From: Bacillus sp. EAC
Lineage (GTDB): Bacteria; Bacillota; Bacilli; Bacillales; Bacillaceae_G
Direction: 5' to 3'
Assembly: GCF_002156875.1 (NCBI RefSeq)
Contig: NZ_NCSY01000008.1
Coordinates: 87,501 to 143,806 of the forward strand
DNA: 56,306 nucleotides
Shown here: positions 46,753-56,306 of the stretch, piece by piece
Numbering within the stretch: the stretch's first letter is position 1
Layout of the letters: each line of letters begins with the position of its first letter
Made by a program: the position numbers and the translations under genes
The notes under the pieces: generated by a model
The model's input: only the letters and a program-made list of their open reading frames with translations
Told to the model about the DNA's origin: nothing
The model's database searches: none

Positions 46753-47673
46753 ATGAAGGTTGCAAATTCAGTTTATGAATTAATCGGTCAGACTCCAATT
46801 GTGAAACTTAACAGATTAGTTGACGAGGACAGCGCGGAAATTTACTTGAAATTAGAATTTATGAATCCAGGAAGCAGTGTTAAGGATCGTATCGCTTTAG
46901 CAATGATTGAGGATTCAGAGAAAAAAGGTTTGTTAAAATCGGGCGATACAATCATTGAACCGACAAGTGGTAATACAGGTATCGGTCTTGCAATGGTTGC
47001 TGCAGCAAAAGGATATAAATCGATTCTAGTTATGCCAGAAACAATGAGTATTGAAAGACGTAATCTTCTACGTGCATATGGTGCAGAGTTAGTATTAACA
47101 CCTGGTCCAGAAGGTATGGGTGGGGCAATTCGTAAGGCGGATGAACTTGCAAAAGAGCACGGATATTTCATTCCTCAACAATTTAAAAATGTTTCAAATC
47201 CAGAAGTTCACCGTTTAACAACTGGACCTGAAATCGTAGATCAAATGGGTGATCAATTAGATGCGTTTATTTCAGGTGTAGGAACAGGTGGGACGATTAC
47301 AGGTGCAGGTTCGGTATTAAAAGAAGCTTATCCAGGAATCAAAATTGTGGCTGTTGAGCCAGAAGATTCACCTGTATTATCAGGTGGGAAACCAGGGCCT
47401 CATAAGATTCAAGGGATCGGCGCAGGATTTATTCCTGAAATCTTAAACACTGAGATTTACGATGAAGTAATTCAAATTAAAAATGATGTAGCAATGGAAA
47501 CAGCTAGAAAAGTTGCAAAAGAAGAAGGGATTTTAGTAGGTATTTCTTCTGGAGCTGCAATTAATGCTGCATTACAAGTTGCAAAAAGTCTTGGAAAAGG
47601 TAAAAAAGTACTTGCGATTATCCCTAGTAACGGAGAGCGCTATTTAAGTACAGCCTTATATCAATTTGAATAA
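46753..47673 (+). CDS. cysK: Cysteine synthase A
   Basis: PLP enzyme joining O-acetylserine and sulfide to make cysteine; in B. subtilis it also works with CymR to sense sulfur status. The protein has 306 residues. K44 in [10 protein letters not shown] is the cofactor lysine, [11 protein letters not shown] near 70-80 is the substrate loop, and GTGGTITG near 177-184 binds the PLP phosphate. Start ATG at 46753 with TTAGGAGTG upstream. Own promoter and terminator indicate a single-gene unit. Confidence 0.97.
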   Translation: MKVANSVYELIGQTPIVKLNRLVDEDSAEIYLKLEFMNPGSSVKDRIALAMIEDSEKKGLLKSGDTIIEPTSGNTGIGLAMVAAAKGYKSILVMPETMSIERRNLLRAYGAELVLTPGPEGMGGAIRKADELAKEHGYFIPQQFKNVSNPEVHRLTTGPEIVDQMGDQLDAFISGVGTGGTITGAGSVLKEAYPGIKIVAVEPEDSPVLSGGKPGPHKIQGIGAGFIPEILNTEIYDEVIQIKNDVAMETARKVAKEEGILVGISSGAAINAALQVAKSLGKGKKVLAIIPSNGERYLSTALYQFE

Positions 47674-47720
47674 ATATTAAAGTTCACACTAAAATATAAT
47701 CACTTATAAATCGAATTTAA

Positions 47721-47752
47721 TCCCTTTGCTAATTTTGCAAAGGGGTTTTTTG
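47721..47752 (+). terminator. cysK terminator
   Basis: Eight-base stem CCCTTTGC (47722-47729) / GCAAAGGG (47737-47744), T-rich tail. Confidence 0.92.
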
Positions 47753-47835
47753 TTTCTTTTATCTAAAATGCTTTGATGTATAGTTCCTGATTTTTGTGTA
47801 AAATGAGAAAAGAAGCAATCAGAGGGGGATTTCAC

Positions 47836-49266
47836 GTGAACTATGAGATTTTTTCAAGAGTAATAAATTATTCAGTACCATTTTTTCATCACTTTACTGA
47901 TTTGGCTAAAAAGAAAAATAACGCCGTTCTTCTAGAAAGTGGACGTGATGGGAGATATTCGATTATGGCTTCGAATCCCATCGCTAAAATTTATGGTAAG
48001 AATAATACATTAACTATAGAAGATTTTACAGGGAAAAAAGAATATACAGGTAATCCAATTGATTTAGCAAAAAACTATTTATCAGATTTTACTGTCACTA
48101 AAAAGGATGAGTTACCACCATTTCAGGGCGGAGCAATTGGTTATTTCACCTACGATTGTAACCGTTACATTGAAGACTTACCGAATACTACAGAAGACGT
48201 TTACAATATTCCTGACGTTTACTTATTAATCTATCATGAAGCAGTTATCTTTGATCACCAAGAACAGTTATTATATTTAATAGCGATAGATGACGTCAAA
48301 AACGAAAATAAAGCCTTAGCTAAGCTGGATTCATTAGAAGCATTCTTTGCCGAAGAAGTGGAAAAGATAGATCTAGCTAAAATAACTTCAGATAGTGAAA
48401 TTAAAAAAACAGTTTATATGTCTGAAGAGAACTTTACAGAAGCTGTAGGAGTTGTGAAAGAATATATTGGAGCTGGGGATGTATTTCAAGTGAATTTATC
48501 CGTACTTCAATCAGAAACTTTAGTAACTGAACCACTTCATATTTATGAGCAATTAAGAATGATTAATCCTTCACCATACATGTCTTATTTGAATTTCGAT
48601 GAGTTCCAAATTGTAAGTTGTTCTCCTGAATTACTTGTAGCGAAACGTGATCAAGAAGTTTGGACAAGACCAATTGCTGGTACTAGATCAAGAGGAAAGA
48701 CAGTAGAAGAAGAAATGCAACTCATGGAAGAATTACGTTCGAATGAAAAAGAACAGGCTGAGCATATTATGCTAGTTGATTTGGAACGTAACGATTTAGG
48801 ACGAGTTTGTGAATATGGAACGGTTGAAGTAGATGAGCTATTAGTCATCGAAAAGTATTCACATGTTATGCATCTTGTATCAAACGTTAGAGGAGTATTG
48901 CAAAAAGATAAAGATTCATTCGATTTATTAAAAGCAGTATTTCCCGGGGGAACAATTACAGGTGCACCTAAAATCCGCACAATGGAAATTATAGAAGAAC
49001 TAGAACCAACTAAGCGTGGAATCTATACAGGTTCTGTGGGGTGGATTAGTTTTAACGGAGATATGGAATTAAATATTACAATACGAACCATGATTACAAA
49101 AGATCAACAAGCATTTGTTCAAGCAGGTGCTGGTATCGTAATCGACTCAAATCCTAAGCATGAGTATTTAGAAAGCTTAAAGAAAGCACAAGCATTATGG
49201 ACTGCAAAGAAAGCTAGTGAAGATAAAGCGATGTTAGGTGGTAATAAAAATGATTCTAATGATTGA
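47836..49266 (+). CDS. pabB: Aminodeoxychorismate synthase component I
   Basis: Converts chorismate, with ammonia from PabA, to 4-amino-4-deoxychorismate for folate synthesis. The chorismate-binding-family protein has 476 residues. The N-terminal region (about 1-150) is the anthranilate synthase-like beta domain with [14 protein letters not shown]; the catalytic part has [26 protein letters not shown] and [10 protein letters not shown]. The lysine/threonine pattern fits PabB rather than TrpE, and the gene order fixes it. Start GTG at 47836 with GAGGGGG upstream. It overlaps pabA by 17 bases and opens the folate operon. Confidence 0.95.
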   Translation: MNYEIFSRVINYSVPFFHHFTDLAKKKNNAVLLESGRDGRYSIMASNPIAKIYGKNNTLTIEDFTGKKEYTGNPIDLAKNYLSDFTVTKKDELPPFQGGAIGYFTYDCNRYIEDLPNTTEDVYNIPDVYLLIYHEAVIFDHQEQLLYLIAIDDVKNENKALAKLDSLEAFFAEEVEKIDLAKITSDSEIKKTVYMSEENFTEAVGVVKEYIGAGDVFQVNLSVLQSETLVTEPLHIYEQLRMINPSPYMSYLNFDEFQIVSCSPELLVAKRDQEVWTRPIAGTRSRGKTVEEEMQLMEELRSNEKEQAEHIMLVDLERNDLGRVCEYGTVEVDELLVIEKYSHVMHLVSNVRGVLQKDKDSFDLLKAVFPGGTITGAPKIRTMEIIEELEPTKRGIYTGSVGWISFNGDMELNITIRTMITKDQQAFVQAGAGIVIDSNPKHEYLESLKKAQALWTAKKASEDKAMLGGNKNDSND

Positions 49267-49837
49267 TAACTATGATTCTTTTACTTACAATTTAGTTCAA
49301 TATTTAGGTGAACTGGGAGAAGAATTAATTGTAAAACGTAATGATGAAATCACACTGGAGGAAATTGAAGAACTATCCCCAACTTATTTAATGATTTCTC
49401 CAGGTCCTTGTACGCCAAATGAGGCTGGAATAAGTTTAAAAGCAATTGAATACTTCACAGGTAAGATACCGATTTTAGGGGTTTGTCTAGGTCATCAAGC
49501 TATTGCACAAGTATTTGGTGGTGAAGTTGTCCGCGCTGAGCGATTAATGCATGGTAAGACATCTGCCATTTCGCATGAAGGGTTAGGTCTATTTAGTGAT
49601 CTACCATCACCAATCGATGTGACGAGATATCATTCTTTAATTGTTAAGAAAGAAACATTCCCTGATGAACTAGAAATAACAGCCTGGACGAAAGATGATG
49701 AAATTATGGCTTTAAAACATAAAACATTGCCGATTGAAGGAGTGCAGTTTCATCCTGAATCAATCATGTCCCAGTTTGGTAAAGAAATGCTTAGAAACTT
49801 TTTAGAACTATACAAACCTTTACGGAGTAATGTATGA
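49250..49837 (+). CDS. pabA: Glutamine amidotransferase subunit PabA/TrpG
   Basis: Glutaminase subunit supplying ammonia to PabB; in Bacillus it also serves anthranilate synthase TrpE, hence the amphibolic name. The class I amidotransferase has 195 residues with nucleophile C79 in GVCLGHQ and the catalytic His/Glu in [12 protein letters not shown] at 49250 with AGGTGG eight bases before; the family begins [12 protein letters not shown]. subtilis regulates this start by TRAP; only a few loose NAG triplets are visible here. It overlaps pabC by four bases (ATGA). Confidence 0.95.
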   Translation: MILMIDNYDSFTYNLVQYLGELGEELIVKRNDEITLEEIEELSPTYLMISPGPCTPNEAGISLKAIEYFTGKIPILGVCLGHQAIAQVFGGEVVRAERLMHGKTSAISHEGLGLFSDLPSPIDVTRYHSLIVKKETFPDELEITAWTKDDEIMALKHKTLPIEGVQFHPESIMSQFGKEMLRNFLELYKPLRSNV

Positions 49838-50700
49838 GGATTTATTTCAATGGAGACTATGTTAACGACTTTGAAGTGAAAATTTCTCCATATGATCATG
49901 GCTTCTTATATGGTTTAGGAGTGTTTGAAACATTCAGAATCTATAATGGACATCCATTTCTATTATTTGATCACTTAGAACGTTTACGGAGTTCGTTAGA
50001 CAAATTAAATATCGAATGGAACGTTTCAAATGAAGAAGTTCAAGTTATTTTATCTAACTTAGTTGACTTAAACGAATTAAAAGACGCCTATATTCGTTTA
50101 AATGTTTCAGCTGGTGATGGAGAAATTGGACTTTATACTGGAATCTATTCAAATCCTAATACGATTATTTTTGTTAAACCGATACACCCATCTAATATTT
50201 TGGAGAAGGAAGGGGTTATTTTAAATACCCCTAGAAACTCTCCTGAAGGAAAAGAGAGATTGAAGTCTCACCATTATTTAAATAATATCATTGGAAAGAA
50301 AGAAATCGGTAATTCTCCAAAATTAGAAGGGATTTTTCTAACAAAAGAAGGTTTTCTATCTGAGGGAATCGTTTCAAATCTCTTTTTTATAAAGGATGAT
50401 ATCCTTTTTACACCTCATATTGAAACTGGCATATTGAATGGAATAACTAGACAGTTTGTTATTAAATGGGCAAAAATAAATGGTATTTTAATTGAAGAGG
50501 GTTTTTACACGGAAAATGATTTATTAGAAAGTGATGAGGTGTTTATTACAAATTCAATTCAAGAAATTCTTCCAATTACAGTTATTGGCGAGCGTTTCTA
50601 TAGAGTGAGTGATAATAGTTTAATTAATAAACTTCATAGAGATTATCAGCACTATCGATCATTTTTGATGAGTATGAATGAGATAGAAAGAAGTGAATAA
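49834..50700 (+). CDS. pabC: 4-amino-4-deoxychorismate lyase
   Basis: Class IV (fold IV) PLP enzyme, 288 residues, releasing pyruvate to give para-aminobenzoate. The motif [18 protein letters not shown] near 18-35 is typical, and the likely PLP lysine is K144 in LKSHHYLNN. The later [16 protein letters not shown] motif also fits. ATG overlaps the pabA stop. It ends two bases before folP. The choice of lyase over branched-chain aminotransferase is supported by the operon. Confidence 0.93.
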   Translation: MRIYFNGDYVNDFEVKISPYDHGFLYGLGVFETFRIYNGHPFLLFDHLERLRSSLDKLNIEWNVSNEEVQVILSNLVDLNELKDAYIRLNVSAGDGEIGLYTGIYSNPNTIIFVKPIHPSNILEKEGVILNTPRNSPEGKERLKSHHYLNNIIGKKEIGNSPKLEGIFLTKEGFLSEGIVSNLFFIKDDILFTPHIETGILNGITRQFVIKWAKINGILIEEGFYTENDLLESDEVFITNSIQEILPITVIGERFYRVSDNSLINKLHRDYQHYRSFLMSMNEIERSE

Positions 50701-50702
50701 GG

Positions 50703-51536
50703 ATGAGAAGAGCAACGAAACCTTTGCTTTGTGGAAATTACACATTACCTATTCAAAATGAAACAATCGTAATGGGCATCTTGAATATGACGCCAGATTC
50801 ATTTTCTGATGGTGGTAAATATAACGAAATCGAGTCAGCGATACAACATGCGAAGAAATTAATTGCCGATGGTGCAAAAATTATTGATGTTGGTGGAGAA
50901 TCAACTAGACCAGGAGCTGCAATCGTAGATGTTGATGAGGAGCTTAGAAGAGTTGTTCCTATTATAAAAGCTTTATCGAATGAGATTGATGTGCCGATTT
51001 CAATTGATACATATAAATCTGAAGTAGCAAAACAGGCTGTAGAAGCAGGCGCTACGATAATTAATGATGTATGGGGAGCTAAAAAGGACCCGAGGATTGC
51101 TGAAGTAGCTGCAACGTATAATGTCCCAATTTGTTTAATGCATAATCGAACAAATGAAGATTATTACAGTTTAATGAGTGATGTTGTCTGTGATCTAGTA
51201 GAAAGTATTAACATTGCAAAGCGTGCAGGTGTAAAAGATGAAATGATTATTTTAGATCCAGGGATCGGATTTGCAAAATCTATGCAGCAAAATCTAGAAG
51301 TGATGAATCAACTAGAACAAATAAAAGCATTGGACTATCCTGTATTACTTGGTACTTCTCGTAAAAGGTTCATTGGAGAAGTTCTTGGCACAGAAGTAGA
51401 TGAGCGAATGGAAGGAACAGGAGCAACGGTCTGCCTAGGTATTACAAAAGGATGTGAAATTGTAAGAGTACATGATGTACTGGCAATTTCCCGAATGTCT
51501 AAAATGATGGACGCAATGCTAAAGGTAGGAGTATAG
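50703..51536 (+). CDS. folP: Dihydropteroate synthase
   Basis: Joins para-aminobenzoate to the pterin diphosphate, the target of sulfonamides. The TIM-barrel protein has 277 residues. The signatures MGILNMTPDSFSDGGKY near 24-40, GGESTRPGA near 63-71 and LGTSRKRF near 218-225 are intact. Start ATG at 50703, two bases after pabC, with AGAAGTG-type binding in the pabC end. It is followed by folB after one base. Confidence 0.97.
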   Translation: MRRATKPLLCGNYTLPIQNETIVMGILNMTPDSFSDGGKYNEIESAIQHAKKLIADGAKIIDVGGESTRPGAAIVDVDEELRRVVPIIKALSNEIDVPISIDTYKSEVAKQAVEAGATIINDVWGAKKDPRIAEVAATYNVPICLMHNRTNEDYYSLMSDVVCDLVESINIAKRAGVKDEMIILDPGIGFAKSMQQNLEVMNQLEQIKALDYPVLLGTSRKRFIGEVLGTEVDERMEGTGATVCLGITKGCEIVRVHDVLAISRMSKMMDAMLKVGV

Positions 51537-51537
51537 A

Positions 51538-51900
51538 ATGGATAAAATTTATGTCAATGGAATGAAATTTTACGGTTATCATGGTGTCTTTAAAGAGGAA
51601 AAAAAATTGGGACAACGATTTAATGTTGATTTAATCGTTGAATTAAATACAAAAAAAGCAGGAGAAACGGACGATTTGTCGTATTCTGTAAACTATGCGG
51701 ATTTGTATAATACTTGTGAAGAAGTTATCCAGGGGAAACCATATGATTTAGTTGAATCAGTGGCAGAGGAGATTGCAAAACAAATATTGGGTACATATGA
51801 ATTAATTCAACAATGCACTGTTAAAGTAATCAAACCAGATCCACCAATACCTGGTCATTACGATTATGTTGCTGTCGAAATAACAAGGTGTCGCTCATGA
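51538..51900 (+). CDS. folB: Dihydroneopterin aldolase
   Basis: Cleaves dihydroneopterin to hydroxymethyl-dihydropterin and glycolaldehyde. The protein has 120 residues and a tunnelling fold. MKFYGYHGVFKEEKKLGQRF near 9-28 carries the conserved glutamate, and the late VKVIKPDPPIPGHYDYVAVEI carries the pterin-site residues. Start ATG at 51538 with AGGTAGGAG upstream within folP. Its stop overlaps the folK start (ATGA). Confidence 0.96.
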   Translation: MDKIYVNGMKFYGYHGVFKEEKKLGQRFNVDLIVELNTKKAGETDDLSYSVNYADLYNTCEEVIQGKPYDLVESVAEEIAKQILGTYELIQQCTVKVIKPDPPIPGHYDYVAVEITRCRS

Positions 51901-52394
51901 AGAATGAAGCTTATATAAGTTTAGGTACGAATATTGGAGACCGAGAAGCGTATTTAAAAAATGCCATTCAGGAATTAGGGCAACAATCCGATATTCACTT
52001 GGAACAAATATCTTCAATCTATGAAACGGATCCAGTTGGCTATTTAGATCAAGATCCTTTTTTAAATTTGGTCTTAAAAATTTCTACCAATTTAACACCA
52101 CTGCAATTGCTTGAAGTAACACAAGGGATTGAACAATTTCTTGGTAGAAAAAGGGAATTACGATGGGGTCCAAGAACAATCGACCTTGACATTTTACTCT
52201 ACAATCAAGAGAATATAGAAGTTGAGCACCTAAGAATACCTCACCCTAGAATGTTTGAAAGAAGCTTTGTTTTAATTCCTTTAAAAGAAATTAACCAATC
52301 ATATCAGGTTGAAAATAAATTGTTAGAAGATAAAGGAGTACGATTATGGAAGCTGAAAAGTGGGGGAGACGGATTAGGGCTTTTAGAAAATTAA
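51897..52394 (+). CDS. folK: 2-amino-4-hydroxy-6-hydroxymethyldihydropteridine diphosphokinase
   Basis: Transfers pyrophosphate from ATP to the pterin, giving the FolP substrate. The protein has 165 residues. SLGTNIGDRE near the N terminus, YETDPVGY near 41-48 and the metal-binding RWGPRTIDLDILLY near 88-101 are all present. ATG at 51897 overlaps the folB stop; GTG at 51888 is less likely. The C-terminal 16 codons overlap yazB in another frame by 49 bases. Confidence 0.95.
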   Translation: MKNEAYISLGTNIGDREAYLKNAIQELGQQSDIHLEQISSIYETDPVGYLDQDPFLNLVLKISTNLTPLQLLEVTQGIEQFLGRKRELRWGPRTIDLDILLYNQENIEVEHLRIPHPRMFERSFVLIPLKEINQSYQVENKLLEDKGVRLWKLKSGGDGLGLLEN

Positions 52395-52546
52395 AAGGCT
52401 ATACGCAAGAGGGCTTTGCGAGAAATCTAGGCGTATCCGTTTCTGTATTAGGTGAAGTGGAGCGAGGAAATCGCATGCCATCAGAACAGTTTTTGCATGA
52501 TTGTGCAAAGCAGTTAAAGGTAAGTGTAGAGGAATTATCAATATAG
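52346..52546 (+). CDS. yazB: Xre-type helix-turn-helix protein YazB
   Basis: Small DNA-binding protein of 66 residues formed almost entirely by a Cro/C1-type HTH domain: IRAFRKLKGYTQEGFARNLG then VSVSVLGEVERGNRMPS, as in SinR/Xre relatives. Function unknown; it is always near folK in Bacillus. ATG at 52346 has AAAGGAG upstream, and the first 49 bases lie inside folK. It is followed by dusB after 29 bases, so it is in the folate-dusB unit. Confidence 0.9.
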   Translation: MEAEKWGRRIRAFRKLKGYTQEGFARNLGVSVSVLGEVERGNRMPSEQFLHDCAKQLKVSVEELSI

Positions 52547-52575
52547 ATTTTAAAGAAGTGGAAGGGGGATGGGAT

Positions 52576-53574
52576 GTGCTTAAAATTGGCGACATCGAGA
52601 TGAAAAATCCCGTCGTACTAGCCCCGATGGCTGGTGTATGTAACTCAGCTTTTCGATTAACGGTAAAAGAGTTTGGTGCAGGATTAGTTTGTGCAGAAAT
52701 GGTAAGTGATAAAGCTATCCTTCATAATAATCAAAGAACGTTAGATATGTTATATATGGATGAGCGTGAAAAACCGTTAAGCTTACAAATTTTTGGTGGA
52801 GAAAAATCATCTCTAGTAGAAGCGGCTAAGTACGTAGATGAGAATACAAATGCTGATATTATTGATATAAATATGGGGTGTCCTGTTCCTAAAATAACAA
52901 AAGTAGATGCAGGAGCAAAATGGCTGTTAGACCCAGATAAAATTCATGAAATGGTATATGCTGTAGCGCAAAATGTTAGTAAACCGGTAACTGTAAAAAT
53001 GCGTCTTGGTTGGGATGACGATCATATTTATGTAATTGACAACGCTAAAGCTGTAGAAGCAGCGGGTGGAAAAGCTGTTGCAATTCATGGCCGTACGCGT
53101 TATCAAATGTATGAAGGTAAGTCTGACTGGAACTGGATAAAAGAAGTTAAAAAGAATGTATCAATTCCAGTTATCGGAAATGGTGATGTAGAAACACCTC
53201 AGGATGCGAAGCGTATGTTAGATGAAACAGGCTGCGATGGAGTGATGATTGGTCGAGCTGCCTTAGGGAATCCTTGGATGATTTATCGTACAGTTAAATA
53301 TCTGGAAACTGGAGAATTAATGCCAGAACCAGCTCCACGTGAAAAAATCGACGTGTGTTTATTGCATTTAGATCGTTTAATCGATTTAAAAAATGAACAT
53401 ATAGCTGTATTGGAAATGAGAAAACATGCTGCTTGGTATTTAAAAGGCATGAAGGGAAATGCGGAGGTTCGTAACCAAATCAATGAAGTGAATACACGTT
53501 CGGAGATGGTCGGCGTATTAACTACTTACGTTAATGAAGTAGAAGCTAAGATGAGAGCCGTTCAAGCTTTGTAA
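52576..53574 (+). CDS. dusB: tRNA-dihydrouridine synthase DusB
   Basis: FMN-dependent enzyme reducing specific uridines in the tRNA D loop. The protein has 332 residues. VVLAPMAGVCNSAFR near 14-28 is the FMN-binding start, C102 in NMGCPVPK is the catalytic acid, and K/H residues in VKMRLGWDD and AIHGRTR are present. GTG at 52576 is chosen with AGGGGG upstream; the in-frame TTG at 52501 lies inside yazB. A consensus promoter begins just after its stop and faces lysS. Confidence 0.94.
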   Translation: MLKIGDIEMKNPVVLAPMAGVCNSAFRLTVKEFGAGLVCAEMVSDKAILHNNQRTLDMLYMDEREKPLSLQIFGGEKSSLVEAAKYVDENTNADIIDINMGCPVPKITKVDAGAKWLLDPDKIHEMVYAVAQNVSKPVTVKMRLGWDDDHIYVIDNAKAVEAAGGKAVAIHGRTRYQMYEGKSDWNWIKEVKKNVSIPVIGNGDVETPQDAKRMLDETGCDGVMIGRAALGNPWMIYRTVKYLETGELMPEPAPREKIDVCLLHLDRLIDLKNEHIAVLEMRKHAAWYLKGMKGNAEVRNQINEVNTRSEMVGVLTTYVNEVEAKMRAVQAL

Positions 53575-53576
53575 GT

Positions 53577-53605
53577 TTGACAGGTTTCCCTTGACAAAAT
53601 ATAAT
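53577..53605 (+). promoter_or_regulatory. Consensus sigma-A promoter before lysS
   Basis: TTGACA at 53577-53582, exactly 17 bases, TATAAT at 53600-53605: a fully consensus promoter starting two bases after the dusB stop. Transcription would start near 53612, nine bases before the terminator hairpin listed next. Confidence 0.75.
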
Positions 53606-53620
53606 AAACTATAGTAAACA

Positions 53621-53653
53621 AAACTGCCAGATTGAATAACTGGCAGTTTTTCT
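53621..53653 (+). terminator. Terminator in the dusB-lysS gap / lysS leader
   Basis: Perfect ten-base stem AAACTGCCAG (53621-53630) / CTGGCAGTTT (53640-53649), nine-base loop, T-rich tail. It ends the folate-dusB transcript, but is also within the first 45 bases of any RNA from the promoter at 53577. Confidence 0.92.
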
Positions 53654-53693
53654 ATTAAAATCATATTGTATTTATATACTTAATGAATAATAA

Positions 53694-55190
<1,497 letters not shown>

Positions 55191-55200
55191 TTGATTTGAA

Positions 55201-55242
55201 AAACTGACTGTAAAAGTAATTAATTACAGTCAGTTTTTTTTA
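55201..55242 (+). terminator. lysS terminator
   Basis: Thirteen-base stem AAACTGACTGTAA (55201-55213) / TTACAGTCAGTTT (55224-55236), T run. Very strong. Confidence 0.93.
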
Positions 55243-55347
55243 TGTATTTTTAACCCTGTTTTATCTAATATTAATACTCTGGTAATTGATTAAAAGGACT
55301 TGATTGAATCGATTTAATTCTGAATATAAAGAATTTGAATTTAGCTA

Positions 55348-55376
55348 TTGTAATTGTGTGTTCTTGATGTTATATT
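55348..55376 (+). promoter_or_regulatory. Candidate rRNA promoter P1
   Basis: TTGTAA at 55348-55353, 17-base spacer, TATATT at 55371-55376. Weaker than P2, but tandem promoters are usual for Bacillus rRNA operons. Confidence 0.45.
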
Positions 55377-55435
55377 ATTAAACGTTGTCACAATAAAACG
55401 TTGTTGATAACAAACGAAAAAGTTTTAAAAAAACG

Positions 55436-55465
55436 TTGACATCATTCGATGTGAAATGTTATGAT
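55436..55465 (+). promoter_or_regulatory. rRNA promoter P2
   Basis: TTGACA at 55436-55441, 18-base spacer, TATGAT at 55460-55465, about 105 bases before 16S. The leader that follows contains the familiar GAACTTTGAAAACTAAACAA sequence of Bacillus pre-16S RNA (about 55492-55511). Confidence 0.75.
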
Positions 55466-55569
55466 GTTTAAGTCGCTTACGAGCGATAGTGAACTTTGAA
55501 AACTAAACAAAACATGAAGTAAAACGTCAATTATTAGTTTTAGAGCAAAACAAGATTTAAACTTAACTA

Positions 55570-56306
<737 letters not shown>

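Noticed and set aside
49205-49249. TRAP-binding site before pabA, as in B. subtilis trpG
   Set aside because: Only about six irregular AAG/TAG triplets with uneven spacing are visible; GAG/TAG triplets every two to three bases would be expected.

Overview
The window is the + strand of a low-GC Firmicute chromosome. It is almost certainly from an endospore-forming member of the Bacillaceae: it carries spoIIE, spoVG, spoVT, sspF, yabG, yabP, yabQ, csfB and fin, and its gene order from 5S rRNA to the next 16S rRNA follows the Bacillus subtilis origin-proximal block csfB to lysS. Genus and species cannot be fixed by eye.

Layout. (1) 1-1942: 3' part of a 23S gene, a complete 5S gene and a terminator. 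(2) 2289-9788: csfB, yaaO, tmk, yaaR, holB, ricT, yabA, yabB, yazA, rsmI (sporulation control, dTMP supply, replication clamp loading and initiation control, RNA modification). (3) abrB, the only protein gene on the minus strand, convergent with rsmI. (4) 10500-16631: metG, tatD-type nuclease, yabE, rnmV, rsmA. (5) 16718-21270: yabG, veg, sspF, ispE, purR, ridA, spoVG, several with clearly readable stage-specific promoters. (6) 21413-28610: glmU, prs, pth, fin, mfd. (7) A cluster of palindromic repeats brackets spoVT, followed by yabM, mazG, rqcP (yabO), yabP, yabQ, divIC, yabR. (8) tRNA-Met and tRNA-Glu, then spoIIE, yabS, yabT. (9) tilS, hprT, ftsH, coaX, hslO, cysK. (10) The folate operon pabB-pabA-pabC-folP-folB-folK-yazB-dusB, then lysS. 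(11) Tandem rRNA promoters and the 5' half of a 16S gene of the next rRNA operon. All rRNA genes point the same way, so about 54 kb of essential genes lies between two co-oriented rRNA operons.

How it works together. Most genes are housekeeping: translation and tRNA maturation (metG, lysS, pth, tilS, dusB, yazA neighbours), rRNA processing (rnmV, rsmA, rsmI), nucleotide and cofactor supply (tmk, prs, purR, hprT, coaX, folates) and envelope (glmU, ispE, yabM, ftsH, divIC). Sporulation genes are interleaved. By motif reading I can see likely sites for Spo0A/sigma-A (spoIIE), sigma-H (spoVG), sigma-F (csfB), sigma-G (sspF, fin) and sigma-K (yabG), i.e. nearly the whole developmental cascade in one block.

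Compared with the B. subtilis order I remember, xpaC, yaaN, yaaQ (darA), ctc and yacD are absent here. I found no phage, insertion sequence with transposase, CRISPR array, toxin-antitoxin pair or defence island, and no convincing wholly new system. The parts worth a second look are non-coding: a tandem 125-bp palindromic repeat, a second composite repeat family, several large hairpins, a consensus promoter firing straight into a terminator ahead of lysS, and a hairpin that would hide the fin ribosome binding site in read-through transcripts. Start codons were refined by ribosome binding sites, promoter positions and remembered homologues.
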